From JACQFK01 sp964619955 (GTDB lineage: Bacteria > Planctomycetota > MHYJ01 > JACPRB01), in the NCBI GenBank assembly GCA_964619955.1, contig CAZUJF010000009.1:62001-126000 (forward strand): a stretch of 64,000 bases of DNA. The letters are read 5' to 3'. The translations under genes were made by a program, and so were the position numbers. Under the pieces are notes generated by a model. That model did no database searches, was not told the DNA's origin, and worked only from the letters and a program-made list of their open reading frames with translations. Of this stretch, positions 31,730 through 40,778 are shown one piece after another. Each line of letters opens with the position of its first letter. The stretch's first letter is position 1.

Positions 31730-34039
31730 CTACTCCGGGGACTCCTGAGCGATGCGGCGGTATTCCCCGATCGCCCACTGAAACGTCTTTTCGGCCTCGG
31801 CGCGTTCCGCCTCGGCGATCCCCTTCCCCCGCACCTTCCACAACTGCTCGATCACCCCGATGCACCAGAGGGCGCTTTCCCGCGAGGCGCGGATCGGCTT
31901 GCCGCCCACCAGCACATTCACCGGGTTGCCGTGCATCTGCGGGATCTGACGCAGCGCCACCCAGCTGGACCGGTCGACGTCGATGTCCCATTCGAGATCG
32001 TGCTCCTTGTCGTCCGCGGGAACCTCCCGGCTCGCCACGACCTTCGAATTCACCACGAGCTCGACGATCTTCCTGTCCGGGAGCGGGCCCGCCCCCGGCG
32101 CCGTGCCCAGCGGCATTTCCGAGGCGAAGATCACCCGCGCCGCCACCTTGACCCGGCCCGGAGCCGCGATCCGGTGCTCGCCGCCGGGCGCCACGCCGCC
32201 TGCCGAGAAGCGCAGGACATGGGCGTAGCCGTCCGAGACGTAGGAGCGCCCCTTCGCCAGCCCCTCGCACCACGCGGCGTAGTCGATGCGGTCGATCTTC
32301 CCCAACTGCACGTAGACCCGGCCCTCCCCCACCCGCCCGCCGCTGACGCAGGGGAAATCCGTCTCGCCGCTGGCCTTCAGCGGGAACCCGCAGTTCATCA
32401 GGTGGTACCAGATGTTCCATTCCTGGATCCGGTTCGTGTCCATCGCGCTGATGAAGTCGCAGATCCCCTGCGCCGTCGTCACGCAGATCTCCTGCGCCCC
32501 GATGCCGTTCATCTCCGGCACGACGAGGTTCGGCAGCCTGACCCGCGCGCGCACCACGCTTTGCCGGATCTCGTTCTCGTCCGCGCGGCCGCTGCCGTTC
32601 GCGTCCATCAACGGAAACGCCTCCGGCATGAAGGACTTGGCGGCCTCCTCCTTCGAAAGCTCCCCGTCGCCGTCGGCGTCCGCCGCCGCGAGGATCCGCC
32701 GCGCCGCCTGAACCTCGTTCACGTTGAGGCCGTTCGCCGAATGGGCGTAGCCCGTGTACGCCCCCTGGGCCTTCGCCCATTTCATGAGCGGCGTGGTCCA
32801 GGTCGGCCAGCCCTTCGTCTTCGTCCCTTCGGACCCCGGATACGTCTGGTCCTTGAGGTTCAGCAGGTTCACGTGCCCCAGGGCCTGCGAACCGAAGCCG
32901 CTCACCTCGACGTCGTACTTCAACACGGTGAACGGCTCGGACAGCTTGTTCGCGCCGGGCTCGAAAAACTGCCGCTGGTATTCGTAGCAGGGGCCCCACG
33001 TGAGGTTGCAGCCGACGTTCAGGCCCTCGCCCTTCACGTGCAGGAACATGTCCGGCGCGTGCACGCCTTCCGTGGGATTCGTGTAGTGCTGGCACCCCGC
33101 CGCGTGGATGTGATGGTCGCCGCTGTAGAAACCGTAGTCCGAGGGCAGCACCCAGCGCTCCAGCTTCACCTCGATCGAGGCCTCCCCCCGGGCGGGGACC
33201 GTCACGGTCTTCTTGAGCTGTTTGTATTCGGGACCCCGGCCGTAGAGCAGCGTGAATTCGCCGGGCGGCAGCAGCACGACGCCGCCGTCGTGCCGGTAGA
33301 TCTGCTTCTGGAAGAAGAAATCCGGAGCCAGGCGTTTCGGCTGCGGCGGATACACCCGCCCCGTCTTGTCCGTGAACGTCAGCCGCGCGGTGCCGGGTTT
33401 GCCGTCGAAATCCAGGACCCGCATCGTCACGGGGATCGCGGGACGGATCTCGAAGAGCACCGGCGTTTCCGCGCGGAACCCGAGATCCTGCGTCCCCTGT
33501 CCGACGTCGAAGCTGAGGGTCGCCTCGCGCCGGCCGGCTTCCGTGCTGTAGACGAGCGCCAGCGCATATTCCACCTTGAGGCCGCTCAGGTTCGGCGTCA
33601 TCGGGGGCGCCTGGACCATTTCCACCTGGAGAAAGCGGGCGGGATCCCCCTTGGGATTGCCCTGGCCGCCCGTCATGAGCGGACCCGAGGACGGGCTTCT
33701 CAGATTCAGCGTCCCGGTGACCGGGCTGTCGTTGACGACCTTCACGAGGAGCGGCGTCCAGCCGCTCTGCTGCAGGACGGCCGGCCCCTTCCCGCGAGCC
33801 ACTTTGACGCGCGATTCCGGATTCAACCCCACCCGCAAGGTGCACTGCGGATCCAGCGCTTCCTGAAGCTTCCGGGCGTCCTGTCCGGCGGCCTTCACGG
33901 CCTCCCGCACGGCCGCGGGAAGCGGGCTTCCGAAGAACTCCAGCGCCTGCTGCAGCCGCTCGACGTTCGCCGCCAGCGGCTGGCCCTCGACCTCCACGGG
34001 CTCCTGCAGGAACAGACAGAACGCCGCGAAAGTCAGCAT
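31730..34039 (-). CDS. CehA/McbA-type PHP-family metallohydrolase with EF-hand insert
   Basis: A 769-residue exported protein. A beta-rich N-terminal region precedes the PHP-like metallohydrolase domain, which opens with YSGDHHIHAAGC (His309, 310, 312) at about 305 and continues with GHVNLLNL, GYAHSANG and SGETDFPCVSGGR. Between PHP motifs lie two EF-hand loops (DADGDGELSKEE at about 453 and DANGSGRADENE at about 479), so calcium may steady the fold. CehA relatives cleave carbamate or phosphate esters; here the substrate is unknown. AGGAGC precedes the ATG by 7 nt. It follows an exported Gfo/Idh gene by 11 nt in the nagB-led operon. Confidence 0.82.
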   Translation of the reverse strand: MLTFAAFCLFLQEPVEVEGQPLAANVERLQQALEFFGSPLPAAVREAVKAAGQDARKLQEALDPQCTLRVGLNPESRVKVARGKGPAVLQQSGWTPLLVKVVNDSPVTGTLNLRSPSSGPLMTGGQGNPKGDPARFLQVEMVQAPPMTPNLSGLKVEYALALVYSTEAGRREATLSFDVGQGTQDLGFRAETPVLFEIRPAIPVTMRVLDFDGKPGTARLTFTDKTGRVYPPQPKRLAPDFFFQKQIYRHDGGVVLLPPGEFTLLYGRGPEYKQLKKTVTVPARGEASIEVKLERWVLPSDYGFYSGDHHIHAAGCQHYTNPTEGVHAPDMFLHVKGEGLNVGCNLTWGPCYEYQRQFFEPGANKLSEPFTVLKYDVEVSGFGSQALGHVNLLNLKDQTYPGSEGTKTKGWPTWTTPLMKWAKAQGAYTGYAHSANGLNVNEVQAARRILAAADADGDGELSKEEAAKSFMPEAFPLMDANGSGRADENEIRQSVVRARVRLPNLVVPEMNGIGAQEICVTTAQGICDFISAMDTNRIQEWNIWYHLMNCGFPLKASGETDFPCVSGGRVGEGRVYVQLGKIDRIDYAAWCEGLAKGRSYVSDGYAHVLRFSAGGVAPGGEHRIAAPGRVKVAARVIFASEMPLGTAPGAGPLPDRKIVELVVNSKVVASREVPADDKEHDLEWDIDVDRSSWVALRQIPQMHGNPVNVLVGGKPIRASRESALWCIGVIEQLWKVRGKGIAEAERAEAEKTFQWAIGEYRRIAQESPE

Positions 34040-34050
34040 CGGGATCGCTC

Positions 34051-34992
34051 CTATTTCAACTCATCCAGACGGACCGGGACGCCGCCCCGTTCCTTGCTCA
34101 GATCCGCCGCCTGCATGAACGCCAGGACTTCGATCATCTCCTCGGGGGACACGGGCGGCGGCCCTCCTTTGAGGAACTTGATGATCTCCTGGGCCAGCGT
34201 GTCGTAGCCGTTCTTGCCCTGGACCGCGAGGGAGCTTTTCACGCCCTTGTCCCCGTACACCGTGACGCCGTAGGGTTTCGCGCCCTTGAGCAGCCCGCGG
34301 TACACGCCGGTCCGCCCGTCCTTCCAGCGGCCGATGGTCAGGTCCGCGTCCGAACCGCGCACGCGCGTCACGCTCTCGCAGCCCGTCCCGAGAACCGAAT
34401 ACAGCGCCTCCACCCCGTGAATGCCGTACCAGAAAAGGTCCGGATGGGTGGGTTCGTAGCTCATCGGGGCGAAGGCATCGCATCCGAGGACCGTCCCCAG
34501 CGCGGGATCCGTGCGCGTCTTCACCAGCGTCTCGTAGAAGCGCACGGACGAGGCGCTGAAAAACGGCGTGCCGCTCTCCTTCGACAGCCGGACGATCTCG
34601 AGACCGTCCTTCCAATTTCCCGCCAGCGGCTTGTCGATGTAGACGCGCTTTTTCGCTGCGAAGACCTCGCGGACCTGCGCCAGGTGGGGCCGCCCGTCGA
34701 CGCTCAGGAGCAGCACCGCGTCGACCTTCGCCAGCAGCGCCGCGATCGTGTCGACGATCACGACCTGGTGTTTCTCGACCAGGTCCGCGGCGAACTTGTC
34801 CACGCGGGTGGCGCTCGCGGCGATGTCGGGGCTGCCGCCCTTGTACGCGGCCACGACCTTCACGCCCGTCCCGGGCTCGTTCATGATCTTGGTGAACGCG
34901 GGCACGTGCGAGGTGTCCGTGCCAATGATCCCGATCCGCAACGGCGCGGGATCCTGGCAGCACAGAAGCGCGAGCAAGAGGACGTTGAGCAT
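34051..34992 (-). CDS. Exported Gfo/Idh-family oxidoreductase
   Basis: A 313-residue protein with an N-terminal signal sequence (MLNVLLLALLCCQDPAP, with a possible lipobox LLCC) before the Rossmann motif IGIIGTDTSHVPAF. The catalytic lysine is in RVYIDKPLAGNW (DKP in place of EKP). Exported Gfo/Idh proteins with bound NAD(P) are common in planctomycetes. It lies 9 nt after nagB and 11 nt before the CehA-like gene, forming an apparent three-gene unit. Substrate unknown; an amino-sugar or sugar derivative is suggested by nagB. Confidence 0.85.
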   Translation of the reverse strand: MLNVLLLALLCCQDPAPLRIGIIGTDTSHVPAFTKIMNEPGTGVKVVAAYKGGSPDIAASATRVDKFAADLVEKHQVVIVDTIAALLAKVDAVLLLSVDGRPHLAQVREVFAAKKRVYIDKPLAGNWKDGLEIVRLSKESGTPFFSASSVRFYETLVKTRTDPALGTVLGCDAFAPMSYEPTHPDLFWYGIHGVEALYSVLGTGCESVTRVRGSDADLTIGRWKDGRTGVYRGLLKGAKPYGVTVYGDKGVKSSLAVQGKNGYDTLAQEIIKFLKGGPPPVSPEEMIEVLAFMQAADLSKERGGVPVRLDELK

Positions 34993-35001
34993 CCGGGTCT
35001 C

Positions 35002-35793
35002 CTATCTCCCCGCGAGCGCCGTGTCGGCGAGCGCGGCGGAATCCTTGTCGAGATACAGCACGGCGGCCGGCTGCCGCCGCAGGATGGAGGCGGGACAGGC
35101 CTCTTCCACCGGGCCGGCGAGCGTCGCCGCCACGGCCTTCGCCTTCCTCGGTCCGGGAACCATGCAGTAGATCCGCCCCGCCGAAAGCAGCGTGGGGATC
35201 GTCAGCGTCAGCGCGGTCTTCGGGACCTCGTCCAGGCGCTTGAAACAGCCGTCGTTCACCTGCTGCTGGCGCGAGACCACGTCCAGTTCGATGATCTTGA
35301 CCGCCTTGGGATCCTTGAAGAAGGCGTAGGGCGGGTCGTTGAAGGCCAGGTGGCCGTTCTCCCCGATGCCCATGCAGGTGATGTCCGGGGGCGACGCCTG
35401 GAGCAGCTCGGTGTAGCGACGGCACTCCTGCTCCGGGTCCTTTGCGGACCCGTCGAGATAATGGACCCTCCCGGGTTTGACCAGTTTGAAGAGGCGGTCG
35501 CGGAGCCAGTTCCCGAAACGCTGCGGCGCCTCCGGCGGCAGGCCGACGTACTCGTCCATGTGGAAGGCGGTGACCCGGGACCAGTTGATGCCCGGGGCCG
35601 CCGCCAGCGTCTCGAGGAATTCATTCTGGGACGGCGCCGCCGCGAAGATGATGGAGACGGTCTTGCGCGCCGCCAGTTCCGCGATCAACAGAGCCGCCGC
35701 CTCCCCGGCCGCCCTCCCGAGGGCCTTCCGGTCCGGATAGACCCGGGCCTCCAGCTGCTCCGCCTTGAAGATCCGGATCACGCCGTCGTTCAT
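35002..35793 (-). CDS. nagB: Glucosamine-6-phosphate deaminase/isomerase
   Basis: A 263-residue protein of the NagB/6PGL family. Catalytic Asp80 is in FHMDEYVGL, and the GIGENGHLAFNDP segment (142-153) carries the active-site His148 with nearby Asp/Glu. It turns GlcN-6-P into fructose-6-P and ammonia in the cytoplasm. The reaction follows nagA, which is at 21499 rather than beside it. GAGGA lies 6 nt before the ATG. It leads a short operon with an exported Gfo/Idh protein and a CehA-like enzyme. A few NagB-like proteins act on other hexosamine phosphates. Confidence 0.9.
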   Translation of the reverse strand: MNDGVIRIFKAEQLEARVYPDRKALGRAAGEAAALLIAELAARKTVSIIFAAAPSQNEFLETLAAAPGINWSRVTAFHMDEYVGLPPEAPQRFGNWLRDRLFKLVKPGRVHYLDGSAKDPEQECRRYTELLQASPPDITCMGIGENGHLAFNDPPYAFFKDPKAVKIIELDVVSRQQQVNDGCFKRLDEVPKTALTLTIPTLLSAGRIYCMVPGPRKAKAVAATLAGPVEEACPASILRRQPAAVLYLDKDSAALADTALAGR

Positions 35794-35871
35794 GGGGAAT
35801 CCTCTTCCTCCGCTTCTTCGTGGAGGCCGCCCCCACGCAAGTAACCTTACACCCCGAAATCGCCGGCCGCG

Positions 35872-36822
35872 TCAGGCCCCGTCCACGATCCACTTCAGGA
35901 GCCGTTCGTCGCGGGTCCGTTCCGTCCCGCTTCCCATGAGGCGGAACACGTCCTCCCGGTCCACGCCGCCCGTGGCGCCGTCCTGGGTCGCCACCACGGC
36001 GCCCAGGGCGTTCCCCCAGCGCAGGCTCTCCAATAGGGAGCGGCCCTGGAGATGCAGATGCAGGAAGCCCGCGCTGAAGGCGTCCCCCGAACCGCAGGCG
36101 TCCCGGACCTGCACCCGGTACCCGGGCACGTAATACGCATCCCGCGCGGAAAGCCCGAGCACGCCCCGTTCGGCCAGCGTGACGAGGCAGTGCGAGAGCG
36201 TCCAGCGCTCCATGATCTCGCGGGCAAGTTCCGGAAGCGATCCGCTCCGGATCCCCCACCATTTGGCGAGCTGCAGGGCCTCCCCCTCGTTGAGCTTGAG
36301 CACGTCCGCGCGTTCGAGGGATTCCGTCACGGTCTCCCTCGTATAGCACCCCTCCCGAAGATTGAGGTCCAGGAAGGCGAGGCCGCGGGTGGCGCCCAGC
36401 AGCTGCCGCAGGGTTTCGCGGGAGACGGGGGAGCGCTGGGCGAGCGTCCCGAAGGCCACGGCGTCCGCCCGCGCCGCCTGGGCGAGCAGTTCGTTGCGCG
36501 CCTCGATCCCGTCGTAGGCCACGTCCGGAGGGATCGAAAACTCCGGGAAACCCAGTTCGTCGACCCGGACCACCGCGCTGCCCGTCGGCCGTCCCGGATC
36601 GCGCTGAACGTAGGTCGTGTCCATCCCCGCGGCCTTCATGCGGTCCAGGGCCCGGAGGCCCGGCTCGTCCGCGCCGACCCGGGACGCGATGAGGGCCGCA
36701 TCCCCCAGGGAATGGAGCCGGAAGGCCAGGTTGAACGGGGCGCCCCCCAGCACGGGCCCGGAGGGCAGCAGATCCCAGAGGATCTCGCCGAAGGAGAGGA
36801 TCGTTTTCACCGCGGGCCCCAT
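35872..36822 (-). CDS. PfkB-family carbohydrate kinase
   Basis: A 316-residue ribokinase-fold protein. The glycine-rich N-terminal signature is GGAPFNLAFRLHSLG and the C-terminal signature is DACGSGDAFSAGF, with the catalytic Asp in GSGD. The SFGEILWDLLP start resembles fructokinase/ribokinase members. It is cytoplasmic and phosphorylates a sugar with ATP; the specificity is not clear, though fructose is plausible. An alternative GTG start four codons downstream (36810) has a better Shine-Dalgarno (GGGG). A 78-nt gap to nagB leaves cotranscription open. Confidence 0.88.
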   Translation of the reverse strand: MGPAVKTILSFGEILWDLLPSGPVLGGAPFNLAFRLHSLGDAALIASRVGADEPGLRALDRMKAAGMDTTYVQRDPGRPTGSAVVRVDELGFPEFSIPPDVAYDGIEARNELLAQAARADAVAFGTLAQRSPVSRETLRQLLGATRGLAFLDLNLREGCYTRETVTESLERADVLKLNEGEALQLAKWWGIRSGSLPELAREIMERWTLSHCLVTLAERGVLGLSARDAYYVPGYRVQVRDACGSGDAFSAGFLHLHLQGRSLLESLRWGNALGAVVATQDGATGGVDREDVFRLMGSGTERTRDERLLKWIVDGA

Positions 36823-36857
36823 TCAACACAAAGGGGCCTTGGGGAAAAAGAAAATGC

Positions 36858-36863
36858 TACCAT
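36858..36863 (+). promoter_or_regulatory. Extended -10 box (TGC-TACCAT) before the aldo/keto reductase
   Basis: TACCAT, preceded by TG at the extended -10 position, lies 8 nt before ATG 36872. No -35 is visible. Confidence 0.4.
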
Positions 36864-36871
36864 CCCCGGTC

Positions 36872-37843
36872 ATGAATCTGAGAACGCTGGGACGCACGGG
36901 GCTCCGGGTCTCCGAAATCGGCTACGGCGCCTGGGGCATCGGGGCGAAGCAATGGATCGGCGCCCGGGACGAGGATTCCACGGCGGCCCTCGAGCGCGCC
37001 CTCGATCTGGGCCTGAATTTCATCGACACCGCCCTCGCCTACGGGGAGGGCCACAGCGAACGGATCGTCGGCAAGGTCGCGCGCTCCCGGAAGGACAAGG
37101 TCTTCGTCGCCACGAAGATCCCGCCGAAGAACCACCGCTGGCCGGCCGCCCGGGAGATCCCGGTCTCCGAGGTCTATCCCGCGGAGCATCTGGTCCGCTG
37201 CACGGAGCAGAGCCTCCGGAACCTCGGCCTGGAAACGCTGGACCTGCAGCAACTGCACGTCTGGACGGACGAATTCTGCGGGCAGGGCGAGTGGCTGTCC
37301 ACGATGGACCGGCTCAAGCGCGAGGGCAAGATCCGCCACTTCGGCGTCTCCCTCGGGGAGCACACCCCGGAGAACGGGATCAAGCTCGTGGAATCGGGCG
37401 TCATCGACACCGTGCAGGTGATCTACAACCTCTTCGACCAGGGCCCCGAGGACCGCCTCTTCCCGAAATGCCTGGAGCACCGCGTGGGGGTCATCGCCCG
37501 CGTGCCCTTCGACGAAGGCGGGCTCACGGGCAAGATCACGCCGGAAACGACGTTCCCCGAGGGCGACTTCCGCAACGGATATTTCCGGGGCGACCGCAAG
37601 CGGGAGATCCAGGAGCGCGTGGGACGGCTCGTCGCCGGGCTCGGCATCGAGCTCCCCCGGCTGCCGGAAACCGCGCTGCGCTTCACGCTGAGCCATCCGG
37701 CGGTCTCCACCGTGATCCCGGGGATGCGCACGATCCGCAACGTCGAGGCCAACTGCGCCGCCGGCGACGGCAAGGGGCTGGCGCCGGACCTCCTCGCCCG
37801 CTGCCGCCCCCACCGCTGGATTCGCAACTACTACCAGGCCTGA
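36872..37843 (+). CDS. Aldo/keto reductase
   Basis: A 323-residue TIM-barrel reductase. The start LRTLGRTGLRVSEIGYG is typical, and the catalytic tetrad is visible: Asp52 and Tyr57 (IDTALAYGEG), Lys82 (ATKI) and His129 (QQLHVW). It is NADP-dependent, cytoplasmic, and probably acts on a sugar aldehyde or lactone. The preferred start is 36872, because family members begin here and an extended -10 box lies 8 nt upstream; an in-frame ATG at 36854 would add six residues. It is divergent from the PfkB kinase. Confidence 0.9.
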   Translation: MNLRTLGRTGLRVSEIGYGAWGIGAKQWIGARDEDSTAALERALDLGLNFIDTALAYGEGHSERIVGKVARSRKDKVFVATKIPPKNHRWPAAREIPVSEVYPAEHLVRCTEQSLRNLGLETLDLQQLHVWTDEFCGQGEWLSTMDRLKREGKIRHFGVSLGEHTPENGIKLVESGVIDTVQVIYNLFDQGPEDRLFPKCLEHRVGVIARVPFDEGGLTGKITPETTFPEGDFRNGYFRGDRKREIQERVGRLVAGLGIELPRLPETALRFTLSHPAVSTVIPGMRTIRNVEANCAAGDGKGLAPDLLARCRPHRWIRNYYQA

Positions 37844-37851
37844 TTCCGGCG

Positions 37852-37857
37852 TATAAT
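37852..37857 (+). promoter_or_regulatory. Consensus -10 TATAAT 6 nt before the start at 37864
   Basis: A perfect TATAAT followed by six bases and the ATG. The -35 region has no clear match. A leaderless start is the simplest reading. Confidence 0.55.
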
Positions 37858-37863
37858 AAGGGC

Positions 37864-38412
37864 ATGTTCATCCTGCTGCTCGCCCTGCAGGCCTCCGCCC
37901 AGGAGTACCTCCCCGTCACCGAGGGGACCCGGCAAGTCTACATCGTCGAGGAACTGGGCGCGGAAGCCGTCGAACCCGCCCGCGAAATCGCCGCGGAAGC
38001 GGGGGCCGCCGGCCAGGACGGCTGGATCGGGATCCGCAGCTTCCTGGGCTACGAGCAGGGCTGGATGCGCGCGGTCGACGGCCGCGTCGAATTCCGGATC
38101 GACGCGGGCCCCGAGGCGCCCGCGCTCACGATCCTGAAGACGTCCGCCCAGTCGGGCGACACCTGGAAGAGTTCGCTGGGGCGCGAGGAGCTGACCTTCA
38201 CGTTCCGCGGCGAGGAGCCCCTGGAACTGGGGGATGAACGCGTGCGCGCCCGGCACATCGAGTTCGGCAGCAGCGACCCGCTCCGTCACCGGGGGCACGG
38301 CGCCGTGCGCGGAGATCTCTGGTTCGTCGCCGGTCGCGGCCTCGTGCGCGCCGAGCTCACGAAGGATCTCGACTGCCACTCGCACACGACCCGGAGCTAT
38401 CGCAGGAAGTAA
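37864..38412 (+). CDS. Small exported protein of unknown function
   Basis: A 182-residue protein with a short signal peptide (MFILLLALQASAQ) and a beta-rich mature part. It has evenly spaced Gly/Trp/Glu strands and a late segment CHSHTTRSY, and recalls exported lipoprotein-localisation-like or DUF3108-like barrels, although no family is certain. The start is fixed by the signal peptide and a TATAAT box 6 nt upstream. Its last 56 bases overlap the convergent DCC gene, an unusually long antisense overlap. Confidence 0.72.
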   Translation: MFILLLALQASAQEYLPVTEGTRQVYIVEELGAEAVEPAREIAAEAGAAGQDGWIGIRSFLGYEQGWMRAVDGRVEFRIDAGPEAPALTILKTSAQSGDTWKSSLGREELTFTFRGEEPLELGDERVRARHIEFGSSDPLRHRGHGAVRGDLWFVAGRGLVRAELTKDLDCHSHTTRSYRRK

Positions 38413-38938
38413 GGGGCAGGGTCCCGAACCAGCGGACCCGGTTCCGGGCGATCCATCGATAGAGCAGTCCCGCCGCGAAACCCGGGACGAGGGCCGAGAG
38501 CAGCGCCAGAGGCCAGGGTCCGTTGCGGGCCAGACGGGACCAGCCCCGCTCGGCGCTCCAAACCCCGCCCCCTTCCACGACATGCATGGCCCCGCCCAGC
38601 TGCTCCGGCGAAAGCCCGGGGGCCAGGCGCTTCGCCTCCTCCGCCTGGATCGGGACGAAGCGGAACGCCGCCGCCGTCGGCCAGGCCTCCAGCGCCCCTT
38701 TCGAGCGCACGCAGAGGACGCAGGTCGCGTCGTAGAGCACCGTCAGCTCCGCCGGATGCCGCGGCCAGAGATCCGGCACCCAGCGGGGATCGGGGCTCTT
38801 TCGAAGACCGGCCCGGATCTCCAGCGCGGCGAAAAGGAGCGCCGCCGCCGCGAGGGCCGGGGTCCAGACCAGGCCCGCCAGCGCCGGGACCAGCACGAGC
38901 AGGGTCTCGGCAGGATTGGCGATCCAGCGGCCCCTCAC
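38357..38938 (-). CDS. DCC-family (DUF393) thiol-disulfide oxidoreductase-like membrane protein
   Basis: A 193-residue protein. An N-terminal hydrophobic segment (about residues 10-40) is followed by the DCC domain, opening with VLYDATCVLC (DxxCxxC), a thioredoxin-like redox motif, and a second hydrophobic stretch near the end. The GTG start overlaps the stop of the upstream ligase-like gene (GTGA), so translation is coupled. The C-terminal 18 residues lie within the overlap with the convergent gene. Redox partner unknown. Confidence 0.8.
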   Translation of the reverse strand: MRGRWIANPAETLLVLVPALAGLVWTPALAAAALLFAALEIRAGLRKSPDPRWVPDLWPRHPAELTVLYDATCVLCVRSKGALEAWPTAAAFRFVPIQAEEAKRLAPGLSPEQLGGAMHVVEGGGVWSAERGWSRLARNGPWPLALLSALVPGFAAGLLYRWIARNRVRWFGTLPLTSCDSSGSCASGSRDPS

Positions 38939-40776
38939 GGGAAGAACTCCGCAAGCAGCGCGTCCTTCTCCCACTCCGGATGCTCCTGCCGGATCGCGGC
39001 GCCGACGTCGAGGCCGAGTTCCCGGGCCTTCCGGAAATCCTCCCGCGCCTCGTCGCGCCGTCCCGAGCGCCAGCGGACTTCGCCCCGGGAGAAGCGCGCC
39101 CCGGCATGGGCGGGATCCAGCGCGCAGGCCGCCTCCAGCTGGCGCTCCGCGCCGCGCAGATCGCCCGAGAGGATCTGCATCCCGCCCAGGATGTAGGCGG
39201 GATAGAACCAGTCCGGGGCGAGTTCCCGCGCCCGGCGCACCGAACGCTCCGCCTCCTCCGCGGAGCCCCTGGCCAGGACGAGGCTCGCCCCCAGATTGTT
39301 GAGGGCCGCCGCCTGATGGGGGCGTTCGCGGAGCACGGCGCGGTAGGCTTCCACCGCCTCGGCGGGCCGCCCCAGCCCCTTGAAGGCCTCCGCGCGCGCC
39401 AGATGCACCCGGGCCATGCCGGGAAGCTCGCCGGGAATCTCCTCCAGCAGCGCCAGGCGCTCCGCCGCGGCGGAGCGGGACATGGCCTCCGAAAAGAGGC
39501 GGTCGCGGTGCAGCAAGGCCCAGGCCGGAAGGACCGCGAACGCCAGCAGGGCGGCGCCGGCGGCGCGCAGCGCGACCGCCCCCTGCCCGGCCTCCCGGCG
39601 CCGGACGACGAGGGCCGAGAGACCCTCCCGGTCGGCGAGCCCGAGGCAGGCCCAGAAGAGCACAAGCGGGGAAAGATGCAGCGTCAGCGTGTTGAAGACG
39701 CCCGCCGCCAGGAACGCCGCCGCCGCGCCGCCGTACCCGGCGATCAGCACCGTCCGCTCCGCGCCGTTCCGGGAATGGAACCAGAGGCGCCGGGCGGCCA
39801 CCAGGGCGAGGAGGCCCCAGGCCAGCAGCCCCGGAACCCCCGTCTCCGCGGCCGCCTGCATCCAGCTTGAATGCGCATCCTCGGGCTCCACGAACTCCGA
39901 CCGCCGGGTGTGACGGTGGGAGAGCCGGAACTCCCCGGGATCGCGATGCGCGGGGTACTCGCTCGGAAACGTGCCGGGGCCGCTTCCCAGGAGGGGATGC
40001 TCCCGGAGGATCGCGAGCGCCCCCTTCCAGAGTCCCGCGCGGACGCCGGCGGTTTCCATCCGGCTGTCCGACAGCGGATCCCGTCCGCGGCCCGCAAACG
40101 GCAGGACGAGCAGGACCGCGAACACGAGCAGAGCCGCCCGCCAGCGGCGGGAGAGGAGCGTAAAGACGCCCAAGCCCGCCACGCTTCCCACCCAGCCGCC
40201 CCGCGACTCGCTCAGCGCCAGCAGCAGCAGCGCCGCGACCGCGCCCGCGACGCCCGCCGTCTTGAACCTCGTCCCCAGCGCCGTCCCCAGGCAGGCCGGC
40301 AGGAGCAGGGCCGAAACCGCACCCGAGTAGTTCGTATTCCCCTCGCCCGCCACGGCGGACTCCCCCCGCAGGGCCTGGAGCCCCCCCCAGAGCCCGAGGA
40401 TCACCGACAGCAGCGCGAGCACCCGCGGCGCGCTCTCCGCCGGGAATTCCTCCGGAAGCGGCCCCCGACGGACCGCCCCATAAACCCCGAGACCCGCCGC
40501 CAGCGCGAGCAGCGGCTCCACCCATTCGCCGCGTCCGCCGGCGGCCGCCCAGGACAGCCCGCTGACGCAGCCCAGCAGCAGACCCGCCGTCAGCAGCGGA
40601 TCGCGGCCGGCGCGTTCCTCCCGCAGCCGGGCGAGCCGGACGGCGCCCAGGGCCCAGAGCGCGGCGAGGAGGAGCAGCAGCACGGGGCGGCGGACGGCGT
40701 CGTAGCCCGTGCCGGGCCACGTGTAGAGGGGGCAGGCGAGCACGAGCGTCAGCAGGAGGGCCGCGGCGCGTCGCAC
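38935..40776 (-). CDS. O-antigen ligase/polymerase (Wzy_C)-like membrane protein with TPR tail
   Basis: A 613-residue protein with 10-12 hydrophobic segments over residues 1-420. The family's large periplasmic loop contains LLGSGPGTFPSEYP and EDAHSSWMQAAAETGVPG, the hallmark His and Gly run of the O-antigen ligase/PglL superfamily. The last 180 residues are TPR repeats. It would transfer or polymerise glycans at the membrane. Being transcribed behind pil genes raises the possibility of pilin or S-layer glycosylation (inference). The start is GTG, 2 nt after the kinase stop codon. Confidence 0.82.
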   Translation of the reverse strand: MRRAAALLLTLVLACPLYTWPGTGYDAVRRPVLLLLLAALWALGAVRLARLREERAGRDPLLTAGLLLGCVSGLSWAAAGGRGEWVEPLLALAAGLGVYGAVRRGPLPEEFPAESAPRVLALLSVILGLWGGLQALRGESAVAGEGNTNYSGAVSALLLPACLGTALGTRFKTAGVAGAVAALLLLALSESRGGWVGSVAGLGVFTLLSRRWRAALLVFAVLLVLPFAGRGRDPLSDSRMETAGVRAGLWKGALAILREHPLLGSGPGTFPSEYPAHRDPGEFRLSHRHTRRSEFVEPEDAHSSWMQAAAETGVPGLLAWGLLALVAARRLWFHSRNGAERTVLIAGYGGAAAAFLAAGVFNTLTLHLSPLVLFWACLGLADREGLSALVVRRREAGQGAVALRAAGAALLAFAVLPAWALLHRDRLFSEAMSRSAAAERLALLEEIPGELPGMARVHLARAEAFKGLGRPAEAVEAYRAVLRERPHQAAALNNLGASLVLARGSAEEAERSVRRARELAPDWFYPAYILGGMQILSGDLRGAERQLEAACALDPAHAGARFSRGEVRWRSGRRDEAREDFRKARELGLDVGAAIRQEHPEWEKDALLAEFFP

Positions 40777-40778
40777 GA

